NCBI GenBank assembly: GCA_002393865.1
Contig: DGUD01000146.1
Location: 1-22,192, forward strand
Origin: Treponema sp. UBA4319
GTDB lineage: Bacteria > Spirochaetota > Spirochaetia > Treponematales > Treponemataceae
DNA: 22,192 nucleotides
Direction: 5' to 3'
The notes under the pieces are model-generated. The model saw only the letters and a list, made by a program, of their open reading frames with translations, did no database searches and had not been told where the DNA came from. Positions 14,774 through 22,192 of this stretch are shown one piece after another. Each line of letters opens with the position of its first letter. The first letter of the stretch is position 1. Made by a program: the position numbers and the translations under genes.

Positions 14774-14975
14774 GCTGACGGAATGCCGGGACGTGGGGAA
14801 AAGCACTGCCGGCGTCCGGAGCCTTCTGCTGCCGGGCATGGAGACACGTTTTTCTGTGTGCCGGCGGCGAGGGAATCGCTTTTGTGTGCCGGCAAACGGA
14901 GCTCAAAAAATGATTCCCGTGCAATCGCAGTATGGACACTTTCTTTTTCACGCTATCTGCTGTAGAATATAAGTT

Positions 14976-17900
14976 ATGAAAACAAGGTTCTTTCGGTTTT
15001 GCTCATTTGTTTTTCAGACAATCAGAAGCGGACTTGTGATGGTGCTTCCGGTCATTTTGATCGGAAGCTTTTCAGTCATGGCGGTATATTTCCCGATTCC
15101 TGCATACCAGCATTTTCTCTCTACATTCGCGGGTGGCTCAGTCCGGTACCTGCTTTTCTTGGTTCAGCTCTCCACGCTTGGCATGCTTCCCGTTTACCTG
15201 ACGGCGGCAATCAATTTGTGCTACACGGCGTCCTCAGAAGAAGGGCTGCGGCTTTCCCGCAGGCTGGCAAGCCTTCTTTCTGCGCTCACGGGATTTTTTA
15301 TCCTTTCGGGGATTTTTACGGCGGACTTTGACATCAAGGCTTTGAGCAGCCAGGGGCTTTTCAGCGCGCTCCTTGCGGGCGTTTTCGCATCCGTTTTGTA
15401 CCAGAGCTTCGAGCGGATTTTCAGAAAGAAGACGAGGCTTTTCATCGAAGGTGCGGACTCGGCGGTAAACGCTTCGTTCCAGGTCATGCTTCCCTATCTC
15501 TGCGTGCTGCTGGTATTCCTTTTTGCGAACTACCTGATTACCGTGATTTTTGGCGTTTCGGGGATACAGGAATTGTTCATCAGGGCGGTCACCGCGGTCT
15601 TCGCAAAAATGCACCGTTCTTTTGCAAGCGGATTCCTGTTCATTCTGATTGTCTCGCTTTTGTGGTGCTTCGGCATCCACGGGAACAAGGTTCTGGACAC
15701 GGTTGCCGTGGATATGTTCGGCGCGGTTCTTCCCGGCGAGCTTGTCTCAAAATCGTTCATCGATATTTTTGTCTACATGGGCGGAACGGGAACGCTGCTG
15801 GGGCTTGTGATTTCGCTTTTTATTTTCGGAAGGACGGCGAATTCAAAGAAGCTCGCAAAAATGTCTTTTGCTCCCGCGCTTTTCAACATAAGCGAGCTTT
15901 CCATGTTCGGCTTCCCGGTGGTTTACAATCCGTATATGGTTGTGCCGTTCGTCCTTGTGCCGGAGCTCTGCTATTCCTTTGCGTACCTGATGGCGCGGCT
16001 GGGATTCCTGCCGGCCGTGGTGAACGAGGTGAACTGGACGACGCCGCTTTTTTTGAGCGGATTCCTTGCGACGGGCAGCATGCGGGCGGTTTTTATCCAG
16101 CTTGTGAACCTTGCGATTTCGGTGGCGGTGTACACGCCGTTTTTGATTCTGTACGAAAAGCAATATATGAGCACGCTCTCCCGTTCGATGGGGCTGCTGG
16201 ACACGGAGAGCCTTGCCCGCGACTACGCGCTCGACCGCCTGAGCGAAGGCATCATCGCAGTGGACGAGCTGGGCGCGCTGCGCTTCTTCAACAGACCCGC
16301 GCTGTCGCTCTTCCCCGCGCTGGAGCGCGACGTGCAGCAGGTGACGGCGCTCCTTGACCGCACGATTGCCGCGGGTGAGCCGCTTGTGCGTGGCGGCAGG
16401 ATATACACGCCGGAGAAAAATGAGCTGCGCGATGGCGGCACCGGCGCGGGCACGGTCTATGCGCTCATCGACGACACCGAGCATTTCCGCTACATGGATG
16501 AGCTGAAGGAGCAGAAGCAGATTGCGGACAGCGCCAACAGGTCAAAGTCCGCGTTCCTTGCCACCATGTCGCACGAAATCCGCACGCCAATCAATGCTGT
16601 GCTCGGCATGGACGAGATGATTCTGCGCGAGAGCCAGGAGCAGGCGACGCTTTCTTATGCGCAGGACATCCAGACGGCGGGGCAGACGCTGCTGAGCCTG
16701 ATAAACGACATCCTTGACTTCTCCAAAATCGAAGCGGGCAAGATGGATATTATTCCCGTGAGCTATCAGACTGCGACGGTGCTGAACGACCTTGTGAACA
16801 TGATTGAGCCCCGCGCGGAAAAGAAAGGCTGCGCCTGCTGGTGCATGTTGACCAGCATCTTCCCTCCGGGCTTTTCGGGGATGAGATACGCGTCAAGCAG
16901 GTCATCACCAACATACTGACCAACGCCGTCAAGTATACGGAGCAGGGGAGCATCACGCTTTCCGTGTCCTTTGAGAAAACTGACGGGGAGCATATTGCGC
17001 TGCGCGTGTCTGTGGCGGATACCGGCATCGGCATCAAGGACGAGGATATACAAAAGCTGTTCTCGGCATTTGAACGCATAGAAGAGAAGCGGAACCGTTC
17101 GATAGAGGGAACGGGGCTCGGCATGTCTATCACCAGGCAGCTGCTTGCCTTGATGGGGAGCCAGCTGGAAGTCGAGAGCGTCTACGGAAAGGGCTCTACG
17201 TTCTCATTTGTGGTGGAGCAGAAGGTTGAGTCGTGGAGCGAGCTTGGTGATTTTGCCGAGGCGCTGCGGAAGGCGAGGGCTGCCCGCAGGCGCTACCATG
17301 AGCGCTTTACCGCACCGGAGGCAAAGATTCTGGTCGTTGACGATACGCCGCTGAACCTCAAGGTCATACGGGGGCTTTTGAAGCAGACGCGGCTTGGCAT
17401 TGTCACGGCGGAAAGCGGTGCCGAGGCAGTCAGCCTTGCGAAGGAGCAGGACTTCGATGTGATTTTCCTTGACTACCGGATGCCGGGGATGGACGGCATA
17501 GAGACTTTGGCGCGCCTGAAGGAAGAGAGCTCTGTCGGCACAAAAAATATTCCGGTCATCTGCCTTACGGCGAATGCCGTGTCCGGAGCCCGCGAAGAAT
17601 ACCTTGCCGCAGGCTTTTCGGATTACCTGACCAAGCCGATAGAGTCTGAGCGCCTGGAGACTATGCTGATGGATTATCTGCCCCCGGAAAAGCTCTGCCG
17701 TCCGGATGGCGCTCCGGGCCCGGCTCCGGATGCTGCGGCGGCAGACAACGCCGTGCTTCCCGGCTGGGTTTCTTCCCTGTCGGGCGTTGATTCCGCGGAA
17801 GGCCTGAAGAACTGCGGCTCTCCTGACACATATCTTGACGCACTGGAAGCAAGCGCTGAGAGCCTGCCGGATACTATCGGGACTATTGCGGAACTGCAGG

Positions 17901-18334
17901 AGGCAGCGGACTGGAAAAATTACACAATCAGGGTTCACGCGATAAAAAGCTCGATGCGTATAATCGGCGCGTCGGAGCTTTCCCGTCTGGCGGAACGCCT
18001 TGAGGCTGCCGGGAATGCGCAGGATACCGGCTGCATCGCATCTGATACGCCGGTGCTTCTGTCGCAGCTGCGCATATTGGCTGCCGAGCTGGCGGATGTG
18101 TTCCCCGGCGCGGATGATGCGAGCCTGACGCCGATAGGGCTGCCGCAGCTTAAGGAGGCGTATGCGGGCATAGCGGAGTTTGCCGCGGCTTTTGACGCTG
18201 CGAGCGTGGATTCCATCGTGCAGTCCCTGCAGGGCTACCGGATTCCCGATGAGGAAAAGCAGCGCTTTGCCGCGGTAAAGAAGGCGGCCGCGCAGCTTGA
18301 TTGGACTGAGCTCTCCCGCTTGGTGAAGGCCTGA
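14976..18334 (+). pseudogene. PTS EIIC-like sensor hybrid histidine kinase (EIIC-PAS-HK-REC-Hpt), frameshifted as given
   Basis: Reconstructed as one protein of 1119 aa. Residues 1-400 form a membrane domain of the lactose/cellobiose EIIC family: about ten TM segments, WCFGIHGN with His235, and FNISELSMFGFPVVYNPYMV with Glu307, the two positions that line the sugar site in ChbC-type EIIC. Residues 405-490 resemble a PAS domain (LSEGIIAVDELGALRFFNRP). HisKA has MSHEIRTPIN with His533. HATPase follows: TNILTNAVKYT, ADTGIGI, EGTGLGM. REC has Asp833 in VIFLDYRMPGMDG. Hpt has His988 in VHAIKSSMRIIGA. A one-base loss near 16825-16830 (AAGAAAGGCTGCGC; an extra base after GG gives GLRLLVHVDQ) splits the frame: the first frame stops at 16919. 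There is no EIIA, EIIB or response regulator nearby. The start at 14976 has only a weak ribosome site. A role as a sugar sensor feeding a phosphorelay is inferred. The domains themselves are intact, so the frameshift may be a sequence error. Confidence 0.85.
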
Positions 18335-18359
18335 CCGCGGATAGTTTTGGAGTGTGTAT

Positions 18360-19556
18360 ATGATTTCTTTGTTGCTTCCGGTGATTTATGTCGCGTTTGT
18401 CAGCCTGGGGCTTCCTGATTCGCTTTTGGGCGCCGCCTGGCCGGTGATGCGGGGTGATGTCGGGGCTCCCCTTGAGGCGGCAGGCGCGCTGAGCATGATT
18501 ATTGCTGGCGGGACGATTGTCTCCAGCCTGCTGAGCGACCGTCTGACCAGAAAGCTGGGTACGGGGCTCGTGACGGCTGTCTCTGTCGCGATGACGGCGA
18601 TTGCGCTGGCGGGATTTTCTCTGGCGCCTGCTTTTGCTGTGCTCTGTCTGTGGGCCGTTCCGTACGGTCTGGGGGCGGGCGCGGTTGATGCTGCCCTGAA
18701 CAATTACGTGGCGCTCAACTACAAGGCGCGGCACATGAGCTGGCTCCACTGTTTTTGGGGCGTGGGCGCGTCAGTGGGGCCGTACATCATGGGTTTTTTC
18801 CTGATGCGGGAAAGCTCATGGCATGGCGGCTACCGCGCAGTCTCGCTCATCCAGATTGTGCTTGCGGCGACGCTCTTTGCGACGCTCCCGATGTGGCGGA
18901 AACAGTCCGGCGCGCGGCCGGGAGCCGGAGCGGAAGACGCCCCAGCCTCCGGGCTGCCCCCCGAAAAGCGTACGCTTGGCTCCGTGCTGAGAATCAGGGG
19001 CTTGTGGCTCATCCTTATCGCGTTTTTCGGCTACTGTGCGATGGAGAGCACCACCGGCCTGTGGGCGAGCAGCTACCTTGTGAACTTCCGCGGCATTGAG
19101 CCGGAGACTGCCGCCAGATTTGCTTCGTTCTTTTATCTTGGCATAACCGGCGGTCGCTTTGTGAACGGTTTTGTCGCCGAGAAGCTGGGCGACCGTGCGC
19201 TCACGCGGATAGGGGTGTGCGTCGCGGCGCTCGGAATCTGCCTGATTGCCATTCCGTTCGGCTCGGATGTTCCCGCGCTTGCGGGGCTGGTGGTTTCCGG
19301 TCTTGGCTGCGCGCCGGTGTATCCTTCAATCATCCATGCGACTCCCGCAAATTTTGGGCGCAGGAACTCTCAGGCGGTGGTCGGCGTGCAGATGGCGAGC
19401 GCATATATAGGCTCGACTTTTATGCCGCCGCTGTTCGGGCTGCTTGCCGCGCATGCCGGCCTTGTGCTCTATCCGTTCTTCCTGCTGCTGTTTGCGCTGG
19501 TGGTCTTCTGCGGGACGGAGGCGCTGAACTGCATGAAAGGGCGACGCGGGGCGTGA
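18360..19556 (+). CDS. MFS transporter, sugar-transporter-like
   Basis: Inner-membrane secondary transporter of about 398 aa with twelve hydrophobic segments split by a hydrophilic central loop (SGARPGAGAEDAPASG, near residue 190). The first helix, LLPVIYVAFVSLGLPDSLLG, and the second-loop motif SDRLTRKLGTG (an A-like motif) are typical. So are WLHCFWGVGASVGPYIMGF in helix 5 and GLGCAPVYPSIIH in the C-terminal half. This resembles FucP/YbjJ-type MFS proteins, so a sugar substrate is plausible but unproven. ATG 18360 has GGAG 7 nt upstream; GTG 18354 is too close. It begins 25 bp after the hybrid kinase stop, so the two probably form one operon. Confidence 0.9.
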   Translation: MISLLLPVIYVAFVSLGLPDSLLGAAWPVMRGDVGAPLEAAGALSMIIAGGTIVSSLLSDRLTRKLGTGLVTAVSVAMTAIALAGFSLAPAFAVLCLWAVPYGLGAGAVDAALNNYVALNYKARHMSWLHCFWGVGASVGPYIMGFFLMRESSWHGGYRAVSLIQIVLAATLFATLPMWRKQSGARPGAGAEDAPASGLPPEKRTLGSVLRIRGLWLILIAFFGYCAMESTTGLWASSYLVNFRGIEPETAARFASFFYLGITGGRFVNGFVAEKLGDRALTRIGVCVAALGICLIAIPFGSDVPALAGLVVSGLGCAPVYPSIIHATPANFGRRNSQAVVGVQMASAYIGSTFMPPLFGLLAAHAGLVLYPFFLLLFALVVFCGTEALNCMKGRRGA

Positions 19557-19612
19557 CTCTTATGCATGCAAGGATTCCGCCTTTTTTATGCATGTTTTTC
19601 TGAAAAAAAAGC

Positions 19613-19640
19613 TTGCATTCCTGCGATAGTGTGCTATACT
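19613..19640 (+). promoter_or_regulatory. promoter of the short transcript
   Basis: -35 TTGCAT (19613-19618), spacer 16 bp, -10 TATACT (19635-19640). The start site would lie near 19647. The downstream leuB promoter has the same GCTATACTTA core. Confidence 0.6.
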
Positions 19641-19705
19641 TAATATAGATGGTAAGGAACAAGTTAAGGAGCTTGAGCATTCCACCATATCGACGGGAGG
19701 CGATT

Positions 19706-19753
19706 ATGCAGATTCCGACAAAAATGGTGACCCCGGCAGGGGTGACTCTCTAA
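19706..19753 (+). CDS. possible 15-aa leader or small peptide
   Basis: ATG at 19706 is preceded by GGGAGG at 5 nt, one of the better ribosome sites in the window. It encodes MQIPTKMVTPAGVTL and stops at TAA 19753. The stop is followed directly by the CCAGC/GCTGG hairpin and later by an intrinsic terminator. It has only one Leu codon but three Thr and three Val codons, so a classical leucine attenuation peptide is not supported. It could be a genuine small protein or chance. Confidence 0.4.
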   Translation: MQIPTKMVTPAGVTL

Positions 19754-19815
19754 CTGCCAGCAGAGCGCTGGAACCTTTCTTGCACCCGATGTATCCATGT
19801 GAATCCGGGGAAGAC

Positions 19816-19843
19816 AAGCCGCCTTTGGGGCGGCCTTTTTTTT
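19816..19843 (+). terminator. intrinsic terminator of the short transcript
   Basis: GCCGCC (19818-19823) pairs with GGCGGC (19829-19834) around loop TTTGG, followed by eight T (19836-19843). Confidence 0.88.
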
Positions 19844-19880
19844 CGCAGGCTGCGCGCGCTTTTGCCTGCTTTTTACCCTC

Positions 19881-19909
19881 TTTACTATCCCGGTTAGTCA
19901 TGCTATACT
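19881..19909 (+). promoter_or_regulatory. promoter of leuB
   Basis: -35 TTTACT (19881-19886), 17-bp spacer and -10 TATACT (19904-19909). The transcript would start near 19916, leaving a leader of about 178 nt. Confidence 0.65.
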
Positions 19910-19915
19910 TATGCA

Positions 19916-20093
19916 GCAAAAATGAAGGACTTGTAGTATATATAAACCCGCGTTGTTTTGGCGGGTCTACGCTGGTACTATTGCAATCGGTGCTTTCTGA
20001 AGTGCACGGAAAGCTTCCGGGGAATCCTGCGGCTTTTGCAGGAGCTTGCCCGGCGCTTTTGCTTCGGAGGCTGCCCAAGGAGCTGTATATAAT
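19916..20093 (+). promoter_or_regulatory. structured 5' leader of leuB
   Basis: Successive hairpins: ACCCGC/GCGGGT (19946-19966), CGGAA/TTCCG with a 3-nt loop (20007-20019) and CCTGC/GCAGG (20026-20042). AAGGAG at 20077-20082 is the ribosome site. There is no U-run, no T-box sequence and no Leu-rich leader peptide. The length suggests post-initiation control, but no known riboswitch was recognised. Confidence 0.4.
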
Positions 20094-21185
20094 ATGGAAA
20101 AGAAAATCGCTTTGATTCCTGGGGACGGTATCGGTCCTGATGTAGTGGCGGAAGGCGTGAATGTCCTGAATGCCGTTGCGAAGAAGTTCGGGCATTCGTT
20201 CACGTACGAGACGGTGATTGCCGGTGGAGCTGCCATTGACAAGTGGGGCAAGCCGCTGCCGCAGGATCAGCTTGATATCTGTCTGCACAGCGATGCCACG
20301 CTGCTCGGCGCTGTCGGCGGCCCGAAGTGGGACAACGTCGCGCCGGAGATTCGTCCGGAGAAGGCGCTGCTCGGTCTGCGCGGCGGCATGAAGGTGTATG
20401 CGAACCTCCGCCCCGCCGTTATGTGGAAGCAGCTGAAGGATGCCTGCCCGCTCAAAGACGAGATTGCCGGCGAGGGCATAGACATTCTGGTTGTGCGCGA
20501 GCTGACCGGCGGCATTTATTTCGGGGAGCGCGGTACTGCTGCCGATGGCCGTAGCGCATGGGACACAGAGAAATATACATGGGAAGAGATTGAGCGCATT
20601 GTGCGCATGGGCTTTGAGTTCGCGCAGAAACGCCGCAAGCAGCTGGCTGTCGTTGACAAGGCGAACATACTGAATTCGAGCCGCCTGTGGCGCAAGGTAG
20701 CCGAGGAAGTGCACAAGGAATACAAGGACGTGGAGCTTTCCTTCTTCTACATCGACAATGCCGCGATGCAGCTGGTGCACAACCCTCGCCAGTTTGACGT
20801 CATCGCCACGAGCAATATGTTCGGCGACATCCTGACGGACGAGGCCGCCCAGATTACCGGTTCCATCGGTATGCTGGCATCCGCCTCGCTCGGTGCCGGC
20901 GGCCCCGGGCTCTATGAGCCTATCCACGGCACGGCTCCGGACATCGCAGGCAAAGATATTGCGAATCCGCTTGCCACGATTCTTTCTGCCGCGATGCTCC
21001 TGCGCTACAGTTTCAAGCTGGAGGCAGAGGCGAAGGCCATTGAGACTGCGGTGGGCAAGGTGCTTGATGACGGCTGGCGCACGGCTGACATTGCGGGCCG
21101 CGAGCGCGAGGCTTTGAAGGCATCTGGCAAACTGGTCGGTACCAAAAAGATGGGTCAGCTTGTCGTTGACTATCTGAATTCATAA
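20094..21185 (+). CDS. leuB: 3-isopropylmalate dehydrogenase
   Basis: NAD-dependent oxidative decarboxylase of leucine biosynthesis that converts 3-isopropylmalate to 2-oxoisocaproate. The 363 aa protein has the family motifs: [14 protein letters not shown] at the N-terminus, [36 protein letters not shown] with the conserved Tyr, VVDKANIL with the catalytic Lys, the metal-binding Asp region [20 protein letters not shown], and [18 protein letters not shown] for NAD binding. The start at 20094 is preceded by AAGGAG at 11 nt; the open frame extends further upstream but without support. Unusually, leuA, leuC and leuD are not adjacent. It has its own promoter and ends at a strong terminator. Isocitrate or tartrate dehydrogenase relatives are less likely given the IYFGERG segment. 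Confidence 0.96.
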   Translation: MEKKIALIPGDGIGPDVVAEGVNVLNAVAKKFGHSFTYETVIAGGAAIDKWGKPLPQDQLDICLHSDATLLGAVGGPKWDNVAPEIRPEKALLGLRGGMKVYANLRPAVMWKQLKDACPLKDEIAGEGIDILVVRELTGGIYFGERGTAADGRSAWDTEKYTWEEIERIVRMGFEFAQKRRKQLAVVDKANILNSSRLWRKVAEEVHKEYKDVELSFFYIDNAAMQLVHNPRQFDVIATSNMFGDILTDEAAQITGSIGMLASASLGAGGPGLYEPIHGTAPDIAGKDIANPLATILSAAMLLRYSFKLEAEAKAIETAVGKVLDDGWRTADIAGREREALKASGKLVGTKKMGQLVVDYLNS

Positions 21186-21290
21186 GTCTGTCCGGGCGGC
21201 GCTGGCGCACTGCCGGAGCCGGGGCACGGGCAGCTCATCGGGGGGCTGGCGCCGGCTTTGTGCTGCGTATGTCCTCTCTGCCGGGAAACG

Positions 21291-21322
21291 GCCGGAAGAA
21301 AGCCGGGCTTCCGGCTTTTTTT
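21291..21322 (+). terminator. intrinsic terminator after leuB
   Basis: An 8-bp perfect stem GCCGGAAG (21291-21298) with CTTCCGGC (21308-21315), followed by seven T. It separates leuB from the serine hydrolase gene. Confidence 0.88.
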
Positions 21323-21342
21323 ATGCAGGAGAAGTGATAGGT

Positions 21343-22192
21343 ATGGACAAGAAACATCTTGCGTTTGTGCAGCAGGTGCTTGATAGCGCTGTCGCCGAGA
21401 AAGCTGTGGCCGGGGCTTCCTGCCTTGTCTTCCAGGGCGGTAAGGAGCAGGGCTATTTTGATTCCGGCATGGCGGATATTGCCCGTGGAAAGAAATTCCG
21501 GCGCGATACCATCTGCCGCATGTATTCCATGACGAAGCCGGTGACTTCCGCGGCGGTGTGGTCGCTGGTGGAGGAGGGGCGGCTGGAGCTGGGGGACGAG
21601 CTGTCCCGCTACCTGCCGGAATTTGCCGGGATGCAGGTCTGCGACGGCTGGAAGGTGGGGTCTGCCGCCCGCGCGATGACTATCCGTGATTTGCTGAACA
21701 TGACATCGGGGCTCTCGTACGGCGGCGCACAGGATGAGGCACACAGGCAGACCTCGCTGCTGCTTGACGAGATGAACGCGGCCGTAGGGGGCGATGCTCC
21801 GATTACGACGCAGGATTTTGTGCGCCGCCTTGCCGCAGTCCCGCTGGGCTTTGAGCCGGGGACGGACTATGAGTACGGGCTTTCTGCCGATGTGCTGGGG
21901 GCTGTGGTCGAGAAGGTGACGGGGATGAGCTACGGCGAATACCTGCGCATCCGCTTTTTTGAGCCGCTCGGCATGGAGGACACCGCTTTTTTTGTCCCTG
22001 CGGAAAAAAGAGACCGGCTCGCGGAGGAATACGCTCGGACGGCTGACGGGGAGCTTGCCGTGTACGACAGACCGAATCTCGGCGTGGCATACCGCGCGGA
22101 AAAGAGCCCTGTCTTTGAGTCCGGCGGGGCAGGGCTGCTGAGCACTGCCGATGACTATATGAAATTCTGCCGTATGCTGCTTAGCGGCGGGT
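21343..22192 (+). CDS. serine hydrolase, beta-lactamase (class C-like) family, 3' end missing
   Basis: The visible 283 residues begin at ATG 21343, with AGGAGA 10 nt upstream, and run off the window without a stop. The protein belongs to the beta-lactamase/penicillin-binding-protein-like serine hydrolases (PF00144 type). The nucleophile motif SMTK gives Ser62 and Lys65. The second motif Tyr is probably Tyr178 in EYGLSADVLG. The segments WSLVEEGRLELGDELSRYLP, MTIRDLLNMTSGLSYG and PLGMEDTAFFVP are typical. No signal peptide is visible at the N-terminus (MDKKHLAFVQQVLDSAV), so it is probably cytoplasmic, and an esterase or D-aminopeptidase-like role is more likely than antibiotic resistance. The C-terminal Lys/His-x-Gly motif lies beyond the window. 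It has no evident promoter between the leuB terminator and its start. Confidence 0.92.
   Translation, partial: MDKKHLAFVQQVLDSAVAEKAVAGASCLVFQGGKEQGYFDSGMADIARGKKFRRDTICRMYSMTKPVTSAAVWSLVEEGRLELGDELSRYLPEFAGMQVCDGWKVGSAARAMTIRDLLNMTSGLSYGGAQDEAHRQTSLLLDEMNAAVGGDAPITTQDFVRRLAAVPLGFEPGTDYEYGLSADVLGAVVEKVTGMSYGEYLRIRFFEPLGMEDTAFFVPAEKRDRLAEEYARTADGELAVYDRPNLGVAYRAEKSPVFESGGAGLLSTADDYMKFCRMLLSGG

Larger units (their letters stand above)
19647..19843 (+). ncRNA. putative short structured RNA or terminated leader
   Basis: A transcription unit of about 200 nt bounded by promoter 19613-19640 and terminator 19816-19843. Its 5' part folds into a hairpin: ATGGT-aa-GGAA-CAAG pairs with CTTG-agca-TTCC-ACCAT (19648-19688). 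Downstream are ACCCC-GGCA-GGGGT (about 19729-19743) and CCAGC-AGAGC-GCTGG (about 19757-19771). A 15-codon ORF lies between. It does not match the consensus cores I know for T-box, SAM, TPP, lysine, cobalamin, ykkC, tmRNA, SRP or RNase P RNAs. It could be a small RNA, a dual-function RNA or an attenuated leader of leuB. Confidence 0.45.
19557..20093 (+). other. intergenic region with two promoters, a short transcript and a leuB leader
   Basis: After the MFS stop a weak hairpin region (ATGCATGCAAGG with CCTTTTTTATGCAT, 19562-19596) is followed by TTTTTC and could end the upstream operon. Then come promoter 19613-19640, a transcript of about 200 nt with a 15-codon ORF, an intrinsic terminator at 19816-19843, a second promoter at 19881-19909 and about 178 nt of structured leader before leuB. 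An open frame on the opposite strand across this region is a shadow. Confidence 0.6.

Noticed and set aside
14933..14973. Promoter for the hybrid kinase
   Set aside because: TAGAAT (14963-14968) and TATAAG (14968-14973) look like -10 boxes. Neither gives a convincing -35 together with a start site upstream of the ATG, so I did not annotate one.
19647..20093. T-box or ykkC/ppGpp riboswitch controlling leuB
   Set aside because: The T-box sequence (AGGGTGGNACCGCG) is absent, and only a short chance match (ACGGGAGGCG) resembles the end of ykkC-type RNAs.
19704..20927. Open frame of 407 codons on the minus strand
   Set aside because: It runs antisense through leuB, its leader and a strong terminator. 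No motif or start signal supports it.
21343..22192. Class C beta-lactamase conferring antibiotic resistance
   Set aside because: No signal peptide is seen and the motif around Tyr178 (EYGLS) is that of generic serine hydrolases, so resistance should not be inferred.

Overview
The window is about 22.2 kb of GC-rich bacterial chromosome with dense coding, clear Shine-Dalgarno sites and sigma70-type promoters. There are no rRNA genes, tRNA genes, insertion sequences or CRISPR arrays that I can see. The MraY and FabF proteins look treponeme-like to me (for example SINTTNCTDGVDGL-type and FPLHDHFRKNHGWS motifs), and the CUT1 sugar transporter without its own ATPase fits. I therefore lean towards a GC-rich Treponema-like spirochaete, with a Gram-positive clostridium as the alternative. 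This is recognition from memory, not a search.

Layout. (1) 1-3.4 kb: the 3' part of an M20 metallopeptidase converges on a two-gene unit, mraY then fabF, overlapping at TTGA and driven by a good promoter at 3351-3379. (2) 3.66-5.32 kb: an acyl-CoA synthetase-type AMP ligase. Upstream of it lie three 22-bp tandem repeats and a strong bidirectional terminator. (3) 5.7-9.1 kb: a carbohydrate ABC transporter operon (lipoprotein binding protein, MalF-type and MalG-type permeases) behind a cre/LacI-type operator. As given, both the binding protein and the MalF gene carry single-base frameshifts. (4) 9.4-11.9 kb: a small membrane protein, a P-loop kinase-like protein, and a facing group of a YbjQ-family protein, a small two-TM protein and a GNAT acetyltransferase. 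(5) 12.0-14.8 kb: a broken AlkZ/YcaQ-like DNA glycosylase gene (lost start codon, internal deletion), then a TetR regulator with a neat 19-bp operator in its own promoter, and a CPBP intramembrane protease. (6) 15.0-19.6 kb: a PTS EIIC-like membrane domain fused to PAS, histidine kinase, receiver and Hpt domains (one frameshift as given), followed 25 bp later by an MFS transporter. (7) 19.6-22.2 kb: a short transcription unit with promoter, 15-codon ORF and terminator, then leuB with its own promoter and structured leader, then the 5' part of a beta-lactamase-like serine hydrolase.

Most notable is the EIIC-histidine kinase hybrid. A sugar-permease fold appears to have been turned into the sensor of a phosphorelay and paired with an MFS transporter, with no EIIA or EIIB nearby. 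Three single-base frameshifts within about 9.5 kb, one in a C7 tract, need checking against reads. They are either assembly errors or signs of phase variation or decay.
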